Origin: an uncultured Flammeovirgaceae bacterium
GTDB lineage: Bacteria > Bacteroidota > Bacteroidia > Cytophagales > Cyclobacteriaceae
Reading direction: 5' to 3'
NCBI GenBank assembly: GCA_937138955.1
Contig: CAKZPJ010000075.1
Span: 1 to 19,541, forward strand
DNA: 19,541 bases
Positions within the stretch are counted from its first letter, which is position 1; the number at the start of each line of letters is the position of its first letter. This document shows positions 14,202 through 19,541 of this stretch, in pieces. Below the pieces are notes generated by a model. It saw only the letters and a list, made by a program, of their open reading frames with translations, was not told where the DNA came from and did no database searches. The position numbers and the translations under genes were made by a program.

Positions 14202-16511
14202 TTATTGATTCTTAGTAATAAGATAAAAAGGCGACTTATCCACTTCCCCATCAATGGAAAATTTGTCCTGAAAAGGCCTCTCTAATACCGATTGGTTTCC
14301 ATCGTGATCAAGGATTGATAAATTACCCTTAAATGGCACTTCTACCTCAGCCCGTACCGGTTCAAGCTGAAGGGGCGGTTCGCCTACTGTGGTTATGCGG
14401 CTTCGTTCTTCATTCAGTTCCATTCCAGTGTTTCTAACCCTAGCCATAGCCGTCACAATAATTTCCTTAGCAGTACCTAACGTTTCGCCTGCGTCAGGCG
14501 CAGTAAGATAGATTACGGAAAAACCCTTTTTCGGAGTAATGCGGTACCCATCTCCCAAGTCAAGCGATGAATCGCCCGGAGCGAAACCGATAAAAGCCTT
14601 AGTCGCTGGAGTATTTATAGTGACATACCCACCCCGATTGGTACTACCGGTAGTATTTACCCAGCGTAACTGTCCGGTAGATGATACTACCGTATCTCCG
14701 GAATAGAGAGCCGAAGAGTCAAGCGGATTAGTTTCTTGGAACTCATCTGTAAAGTTAACCATCACTCGCAGGGCAGCCAGGGCTTCTGGAGGTAATTTGT
14801 CGGAGCTAAAGGTCTTAACATCGTGTTGCTGTATTACCTGGCCGATAAAGCCTAACTTTCCTTCTTGTATCGAAGGGATATGTGCATTCAGGTGATGCGT
14901 TTGGGGTGCTTCGGTCACATCGCCCCGCCGAACCTGCCTGGCGACGGCCGGAAACAGTATCATGATAGCTGGATTAGAAACATCCCAAGGTTGAAGTCCC
15001 AACTGACTGCTAAATTGGCCGTCGTCGCGATTCTGAAACATGAACGATGCGTCCCAACCCTGTAATCCCCATCCGTAGGCTCCCAGTAGGGCTGGCCCTT
15101 CGGCGTACCACTCATTAGGCTGAACGTGTACCCATTCGCTGAGCATGAATGGATGACCTGCTACCTGCTGAAAGCCCACACTCAGTGTGCCTATGCCTGG
15201 CTGCTCTAACAGAGAGCCATTAGCAAACTCCTTCAGCTCAGTAAATCCCCGCAGGTTCCCACCAAAATAGTTATGCCGGTCTACGATTCCTGCCTGGGAA
15301 TCGGAATGAAGGTTTAACAGATGTCCTACTGTGGCTCCAGCTTGCCAGTTGGAAGCAACAATCTCACCTTGATAACCTGCCTGACGGATTTTCCGGATAA
15401 ACCGATCGTAGAACGTATTTTGCAATCCAATTAGAAAGGTGGCAGCATCTAGTAGTCGGGGTTTTAGCCAAGCCAAGTCACTTTCAGTAGAAACTATAGT
15501 ATCCATAATTCCTGGGTCAAACCACGGCACTACCGTTCCAGATGATAGCGACTCGGCTCGCAGGGAATCGCCTTGTATTTTCTCTACTGAGATGATACTG
15601 TTTAGGCCATTATTGGCAATGCTTTGGCTATCGTTTAGTATTGCCTCCGAACCCCAAACTGCTCTCCAAGCTTGTTCGGTACCGTATTTTTCGGTAAGCC
15701 ACTGGCTAAATAGTTGGGCGGTACGCCTACGCAACGTTGGGTGCCGCTGCAAACTCCAATTACCCCCGTACCAGAGTACCGCGTCTTCGTTGAATAGTTC
15801 CACGCAGAAAATAGCTGGGTCTTCGGCGTAGGTGAGGCCAGTATAAGGGTTTTTATGCTGAAGGATACGAATCGTTTGATCAATCTGCAGGTTTTGCAAT
15901 TCTTCCGATAAGTAGATAGCCCCGTAGGTAGCTCGGATACGGTTTTTCTCACCTGAAAACTCTCCCAGCTCCCGGTAGAAAGGAATACGAACGGTATCTT
16001 CGGGCCCGAATTTCACTCCAAAAGTAGGCGACAGCTTGGTATAAATACCGTTTTCTTTTAGTGTGCGGACATAGTAGTCCATTCGCTGAAGAGCATCTGC
16101 TTCAAACTGAGCAAAGCTTCCCAATGACTGTATACCCCCAGGAGCCGGTCGGTCTGCATACTTATGTAATCGCACAGCATTGATTCCGAACTTACGATAA
16201 AATGCAGCGCGCTTATCTGCTAATTCCTTGGTTGGGGCGCAAGCGCCGTAGGTATTATTAATACCCCAAATTTTGATTTCCTGACTTTGGTAGAGTAGTT
16301 TTTCGGCTCGGCTTACGATACGACCGTAGCGGCCAGCTGGCTCAACATTCCAGTCTTCTAACCCAATCAGGCTGGGTTGAGTGTAATCGTTTTGAGGCGT
16401 AAAATCATACCAGGTTGGACTTTCGCTAGTAGAAGATTGAGAAAAGCAGCAAGAGTAAGCAAAGTACAGAATTACTATCTTGCAAATGATTACTCGCTGG
16501 ATGGTTATCAT
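14202..16511 (-). CDS. Secreted glycoside hydrolase, clan GH-A (cellulase/GH5-like)
   Basis: A 769-residue exported enzyme. Residues 1 to about 24 form a signal peptide (ends CCFSQ). The Cys21/22 context does not fit a lipobox well. The catalytic barrel covers about 30-530: KIWGINNTYG (80-89) and FGINAVRLHKYADRPAPGG (108-126) fit the first barrel strands, VELFNED carries the acid/base pair N241-E242, and FMLSEWVH carries the likely nucleophile E459. DRHNYFGG (411-418) lies between, as in GH-A enzymes. The remaining ~240 residues are beta-rich and may be an accessory or carbohydrate-binding module. It is not flanked by SusC/SusD genes, so it is a solitary enzyme and its substrate cannot be told. 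A perfect palindrome lies 23 bases upstream of the ATG. Confidence 0.8.
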   Translation of the reverse strand: MITIQRVIICKIVILYFAYSCCFSQSSTSESPTWYDFTPQNDYTQPSLIGLEDWNVEPAGRYGRIVSRAEKLLYQSQEIKIWGINNTYGACAPTKELADKRAAFYRKFGINAVRLHKYADRPAPGGIQSLGSFAQFEADALQRMDYYVRTLKENGIYTKLSPTFGVKFGPEDTVRIPFYRELGEFSGEKNRIRATYGAIYLSEELQNLQIDQTIRILQHKNPYTGLTYAEDPAIFCVELFNEDAVLWYGGNWSLQRHPTLRRRTAQLFSQWLTEKYGTEQAWRAVWGSEAILNDSQSIANNGLNSIISVEKIQGDSLRAESLSSGTVVPWFDPGIMDTIVSTESDLAWLKPRLLDAATFLIGLQNTFYDRFIRKIRQAGYQGEIVASNWQAGATVGHLLNLHSDSQAGIVDRHNYFGGNLRGFTELKEFANGSLLEQPGIGTLSVGFQQVAGHPFMLSEWVHVQPNEWYAEGPALLGAYGWGLQGWDASFMFQNRDDGQFSSQLGLQPWDVSNPAIMILFPAVARQVRRGDVTEAPQTHHLNAHIPSIQEGKLGFIGQVIQQHDVKTFSSDKLPPEALAALRVMVNFTDEFQETNPLDSSALYSGDTVVSSTGQLRWVNTTGSTNRGGYVTINTPATKAFIGFAPGDSSLDLGDGYRITPKKGFSVIYLTAPDAGETLGTAKEIIVTAMARVRNTGMELNEERSRITTVGEPPLQLEPVRAEVEVPFKGNLSILDHDGNQSVLERPFQDKFSIDGEVDKSPFYLITKNQ

Positions 16512-16533
16512 AGTTTTACCAGTTTAAGCAAAT

Positions 16534-16548
16534 CGGTGATAATCACCG
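16534..16548. promoter_or_regulatory. Perfect palindrome CGGTGAT-A-ATCACCG, candidate operator of the glycoside hydrolase
   Basis: Seven-base arms around a single central base, located 23 to 37 bases upstream of the hydrolase ATG. Odd-length perfect palindromes with CGG/CCG ends suit dimeric helix-turn-helix repressors. As an RNA hairpin it would have almost no loop, so a DNA-binding site is the better reading. No regulator gene adjoins the hydrolase. Confidence 0.5.
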
Positions 16549-16611
16549 CCTCGATTGGCAATGGATGTCCCAATCTATAGCACAATCCTAAATAATATAC
16601 TTGAGCCTAGC

Positions 16612-16643
16612 AAATAAAAAAGGAAACTATCAATGAGCTTCCT
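16612..16643 (-). terminator. Rho-independent terminator of glutamine synthetase
   Basis: On the minus strand AGGAAGCT (16643-16636), a 7-base loop and AGTTTCCT (16628-16621) form an 8-pair stem with one G-U pair. A run of T bases (16620-16616, then ATTT) follows. It begins 36 bases after the glnA-type stop codon. Confidence 0.8.
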
Positions 16644-16679
16644 TTCCTATTATAAATTCTACGAATACTTAAGCCGATT

Positions 16680-17690
16680 TTAAGAATCAGCTCCTTTTAC
16701 TGTTTCTACAATGCGAGCGGCAATTTTGTAAGGATCACCGTTAGAAGCCGGACGACGATCTTCTAACCAGCCTTTCCAGCCGTTTTCTACCGTGGCAATC
16801 GGAATACGGATAGAAGCTCCTCTATCGGATACACCATAAGAAAACTGATCAATAGATTGGGTTTCGTGCTGACCAGTTAATCGTTGGTCATTTTCAGCTC
16901 CGTAGACTTCAATATGCTCTTTCACTACTGGTCGGAAAGCTTCACAAATTTTGTCATACACTTCTTTGGACCCAGCTTCTCGTAAAGTAGAGTTGGAGAA
17001 ATTAGCGTGCATTCCTGATCCGTTCCAGTCACCCTTAATTGGCTTGGGGTGCCAATTGATGGATAATCCGTACTTCTCAGCGTTACGCTCCGCTAAGTAG
17101 CGAGCTACCCAGATATGATCTCCGGCCGCTGCTGCTCCTTTAGCAAAAGTCTGAAATTCCCACTGTCCGGCGGCTACTTCCGCATTAATTCCTTCTACAT
17201 TCACTCCTGCCTCTAAGCACTGATCTAAATGATCTTCAATAATTTCGCGCCCATACGCATTATTCGCTCCTACTGAACAGTAATATGGGCCTTGAGGGCG
17301 AGGATAACCACTGGAAGGAAAACCTAGCGGAAGATTGTTTTCAGTATCCCAAAGAAAGTATTCCTGCTCAAAACCAAACCAAAAGTCATCGTCGTCATCA
17401 TTAATAGTAGCCCGTGCATTAGATTCGTGAGGGGTTCCATCGGAGTTCATTACTTCGGTCATCACCAAATAGCCATCTACTCGAGCGGGATCGGGGAAAA
17501 GTGCTACTGGCTTTAGTAAACAGTCGGAAGATCCGCCTTCGGCCTGTTCGGTAGAACTACCGTCGAAAGACCACATGGGGCAATCTTCTAGTTTTCCACT
17601 AAAATCTTCTACAATTTTGGTTTTGCTTCGTAGGCTTTGGGTAGGTTTGTAGCCATCTAGCCAGATGTACTCAAGTTTTGTTTTAGACAT
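16680..17690 (-). CDS. glnA: Glutamine synthetase, type II (eukaryotic-like GSII)
   Basis: A 336-residue cytoplasmic enzyme making glutamine from glutamate, ammonia and ATP. It belongs to the short type II class, not the ~470-residue type I or ~700-residue type III. The beta-grasp part opens MSKTKLEYIWLDGYKPTQSL and contains PMWSFDGSSTEQA (38-50). The catalytic part has metal and substrate residues E108 and E110 (WFGFEQEYF), E171 and E178 (GINAEVAAGQWEFQ), H228 (NGSGMHANFS), R295 (RGASIRIP) and E310-R312-R313 (LEDRRPASN). All look intact. I start at the ATG at 17690. A TTG two codons earlier (17696) is open but gives an unlikely N-terminus. It is monocistronic with its own terminator and diverges from mtaB. 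No clear sigma-54 site was found upstream. Confidence 0.95.
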   Translation of the reverse strand: MSKTKLEYIWLDGYKPTQSLRSKTKIVEDFSGKLEDCPMWSFDGSSTEQAEGGSSDCLLKPVALFPDPARVDGYLVMTEVMNSDGTPHESNARATINDDDDDFWFGFEQEYFLWDTENNLPLGFPSSGYPRPQGPYYCSVGANNAYGREIIEDHLDQCLEAGVNVEGINAEVAAGQWEFQTFAKGAAAAGDHIWVARYLAERNAEKYGLSINWHPKPIKGDWNGSGMHANFSNSTLREAGSKEVYDKICEAFRPVVKEHIEVYGAENDQRLTGQHETQSIDQFSYGVSDRGASIRIPIATVENGWKGWLEDRRPASNGDPYKIAARIVETVKGADS

Positions 17691-18068
17691 ATGCAAATTA
17701 GGATTAAAAGATTATAGATTAGATTTACCTGCTTTCATCTAAAGTAACCAAGTAAACAGCTACTTAAAGATTACATCTCAAAATAAAGATCTTGTAAAGC
17801 GCGAATATACTATTTTTCAGTAGCTGATAAAAAATACCCTTGTATTTTTGCTTTTTTGACGAAAATCAGCCGAATATTTTAAAAATTCTCTAAAAAGCTA
17901 TTCGATAGCTACTTATAATTTTCTCCTCGATAACAAATATTATTTGGTTAACTCGGTATTCATAAGTGTAATTTACCGAGATACTAATATAGTTTTGTAA
18001 CTGCACAAATTGTCAGAACTTTGAAGTACTTAATTTTGTAATTTCTTTCAGGTACTATTCGCAAACAC
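17691..18068. other. Divergent AT-rich intergenic region with two inverted repeats
   Basis: 378 bases between the glutamine synthetase and mtaB starts, with no gene that I can support. It holds a perfect 7-base inverted repeat CTCGGTA (17952-17958) / TACCGAG (17974-17980) whose half-site centres are 22 bases apart. It also holds AGCTAT-tcg-ATAGCT (17896-17910). The side facing glutamine synthetase has no perfect TAnnTTTG box. Confidence 0.6.
18010..18038 (+). promoter_or_regulatory. Bacteroidetes-type promoter of mtaB
   Basis: TTG (18010-18012), an 18-base spacer and a perfect TAnnTTTG box (TAATTTTG, 18031-18038). This agrees with the phylum's consensus except for a spacer one base short. 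It predicts a leader of about 24 bases before the ATG at 18069. Confidence 0.6.
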
Positions 18069-19394
18069 ATGGAAGCAGCAGTAAGATCGGTAGCATTTTA
18101 TACTTTAGGTTGTAAACTAAATTACTCCGAAACGTCTACATTAGTAAGAATGGTGGAACAGCGTGGCTACCACAAAGTTGATTTTCAGCAGGGGGCGAAT
18201 ATCTACGTCATCAATACTTGCTCGGTAACTGATAATGCTGATAAGAAATGTCGCAAAGTAGTGAGGGAAGCACTCAAGTACTCGCCGGATGCCTACATCT
18301 GCATCGTGGGTTGCTACGCGCAGCTTAAGCCTAAAGAGATTGCTGAAATTCCGGGGGTAGATGCCGTGCTAGGAGCTGCTGAAAAGTTTCGGCTACTAGA
18401 TTTGCTAGATGGTTTTCAGAAGAAGCCAGAGCCGCAAGTATTTGCCTCAGAAGTGAAAGAAGCCCAGCATTTTCATCCAGCTTTTTCTTTACATGATCGT
18501 ACCCGTACTTTTTTAAAAGTGCAAGATGGCTGTAACTACCACTGTACATTTTGTACTATTCCTCTGGCCCGGGGAAGAAGCCGTAGCGATACTACTGAAT
18601 CAGTAGTAAGCCAAGCAGAGGAAATTGCTCAAACCGGGGTAAAAGAAATTGTACTAACTGGAGTAAATATTGGTGACTACGGCATCATTGAGGGAAAGCG
18701 AATGAACCGTTTTCTGGATTTGATTGAGGGGCTAGATCAAGTGGCGGGAATTGAACGCTTTCGGATTTCGTCTATTGAACCTAACCTGCTGAGCAACGAA
18801 ATAATTGAGTTTGTGGCTCAATCGCAGCAATTTGTCCCGCACTTTCACATCCCACTACAATCGGGCTCTAATAAAATTCTGCGACAAATGCGACGGCGTT
18901 ACTTGCGTGAATTGTACGCAGACCGAGTGCAGAAAATCAAAACGCTGATGCCTCATTGCGGTATTGGTGTTGATGTGATTGTCGGTTTTCCGGGGGAAAC
19001 TGAAGAAGACTTTCTGGATACCTATCATTTTCTGAACGAACTTCCTGTTTCTTATTTACACGTATTTACTTATTCAGAGCGGGCGAACACTCCCGCAGCG
19101 GAGATGGAAGAAGTGGTGCCAATGAAGGTGAGGCAGCAACGATCTAAAATGTTGCGAACATTATCGGAGAAGAAGCGACGCAAATTTTACGAAGAAAATC
19201 TAGGGCGAACGGCAACTGTGCTCTATGAAGAAGATGTAGAAGACGGAAAAATGCAGGGCTTTACCGAAAACTATGTGCGAGTGAGTACCCCTTATGACCC
19301 GCTGCTGATCAACGAGCTACAATCGGTTCAACTTACCGAAATTGATGAGCACGGAACAGTAGTAGCCGTATCTGATCCGGTGTTAGTTTCTTAA
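18069..19394 (+). CDS. mtaB: tRNA threonylcarbamoyladenosine (t6A37) methylthiotransferase MtaB
   Basis: A 441-residue radical-SAM methylthiotransferase that converts t6A37 to ms2t6A37 in tRNA. The N-terminal UPF0004 domain holds the cysteines for the auxiliary iron-sulfur cluster: C15 (FYTLGCKLNYSE), C51 (INTCSVT) and C82 (VGCYAQ). The TLGCKLN and NTCSVT forms are typical of MtaB rather than MiaB. The radical-SAM motif is C155-C159-C162 (DGCNYHCTFCTIP), followed by ARGRSRS, EIVLTGVNIGDYG and PLQSGSNKILRQMRR. The last ~60 residues form the TRAM-like RNA-binding part. All cluster ligands are present and length is normal. It has its own promoter (18010-18038) and no following gene in its operon. 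Confidence 0.95.
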   Translation: MEAAVRSVAFYTLGCKLNYSETSTLVRMVEQRGYHKVDFQQGANIYVINTCSVTDNADKKCRKVVREALKYSPDAYICIVGCYAQLKPKEIAEIPGVDAVLGAAEKFRLLDLLDGFQKKPEPQVFASEVKEAQHFHPAFSLHDRTRTFLKVQDGCNYHCTFCTIPLARGRSRSDTTESVVSQAEEIAQTGVKEIVLTGVNIGDYGIIEGKRMNRFLDLIEGLDQVAGIERFRISSIEPNLLSNEIIEFVAQSQQFVPHFHIPLQSGSNKILRQMRRRYLRELYADRVQKIKTLMPHCGIGVDVIVGFPGETEEDFLDTYHFLNELPVSYLHVFTYSERANTPAAEMEEVVPMKVRQQRSKMLRTLSEKKRRKFYEENLGRTATVLYEEDVEDGKMQGFTENYVRVSTPYDPLLINELQSVQLTEIDEHGTVVAVSDPVLVS

Positions 19395-19409
19395 AGCAAT
19401 AGCTTTTTT
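19393..19409 (+). terminator. Weak terminator-like hairpin at the end of mtaB
   Basis: AAAGC-aata-GCTTT followed by extra T bases. The hairpin overlaps the mtaB stop codon. The stem is only five pairs and mostly A-T, so termination may be inefficient. Confidence 0.35.
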
Positions 19410-19517
19410 CATTATCTTTTCCCGATATGGCATTGTCCCCTTTATCTAGGCGTAAGTGACCAGGGCTTTATCGTTTAGGCTTAGTACATTTACTTATGCT
19501 AATGAGTATTCAATGTT

Positions 19518-19541
19518 ATGAAACTAGTGAGACTGCCTAAT
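19518..19541 (+). CDS. Start of an unidentified gene, cut by window edge
   Basis: ATG at 19518 opens MKLVRLPN and runs off the end; an in-frame stop at 19503-19505 makes this the first possible ATG. The words 'RLPN' near a start are common in Bacteroidetes UbiA-type prenyltransferases, but eight residues cannot decide this. The 123 bases before it contain no clear promoter, only the weak box-like TACATTTA near 19490. Confidence 0.35.

Noticed and set aside
14642..14655. Perfect palindrome TACTACCGGTAGTA
   Set aside because: It lies within the hydrolase coding region and follows from its codons (Thr-Thr-Gly-Ser-Thr). No regulatory reason to prefer it.
15439..15831. 130-codon plus-strand frame inside the glycoside hydrolase
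   Set aside because: Antisense to the segment that includes the catalytic VELFNED motif; a shadow frame.
17691..17696. TTG start two codons upstream of the glutamine synthetase ATG
   Set aside because: Family members begin close to MSKTKLEY, and an ATG exists there.
1..19541. CRISPR arrays, tRNA or rRNA genes, insertion sequences, defence or secondary-metabolite clusters
   Set aside because: Looked for on both strands and not found. Repeats present are coding (PKD, GPxAKN) or short intergenic dyads.

Overview
The window looks like a chromosomal segment of a member of the Bacteroidota, most likely the Cytophagales. The evidence is a PKD-repeat protein with a C-terminal domain of the type IX secretion 'type B' kind, a PorP/SprF-family partner, an ECF sigma operon with an outer-membrane product, a type II glutamine synthetase, little use of Shine-Dalgarno sites, and matches to the Bacteroidetes promoter element TAnnTTTG. 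No rRNA, tRNA, CRISPR array, transposase or phage gene was recognised.

Layout. A truncated minus-strand threonine aldolase gene (1-706) is followed by a plus-strand operon of ECF sigma factor, single-pass anti-sigma-like protein and outer-membrane beta-barrel protein (955-3346). This meets, stop codon on stop codon, a minus-strand operon of a giant PKD adhesin-like protein and its PorP/SprF partner (8628-3343). Next come DNA polymerase IV (minus), then a plus-strand run: a previously unlisted 54-residue membrane protein, a DUF2452-like protein, and a two-component system (Cache/HAMP histidine kinase plus NarL/LuxR regulator, overlapping by 4 bases). Two small orphan genes follow, one a secreted protein with three GPxAKN(H/Y)xxW motifs. 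A shared hairpin separates these from a minus-strand secreted glycoside hydrolase. Glutamine synthetase (minus) and the tRNA methylthiotransferase MtaB (plus) diverge from an AT-rich 378-base region. The first eight codons of another gene lie at the right edge.

How the parts may fit. The PKD protein and PorP/SprF partner probably form a type IX secreted surface protein and its outer-membrane attachment or export factor. The sigma operon is a plausible envelope regulator, and its overlap with the porP gene makes transcriptional interference possible. The two-component system probably responds to an extracytoplasmic ligand. The remaining genes (aldolase, Pol IV, glutamine synthetase, MtaB) are housekeeping. 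No clear novel defence or mobile system is visible. The less ordinary items are the duplicated two-domain PKD unit with its unusual cysteine placement, the GPxAKN repeat protein, the structured intergenic element near 13.6 kb, and a perfect palindrome in front of the glycoside hydrolase.
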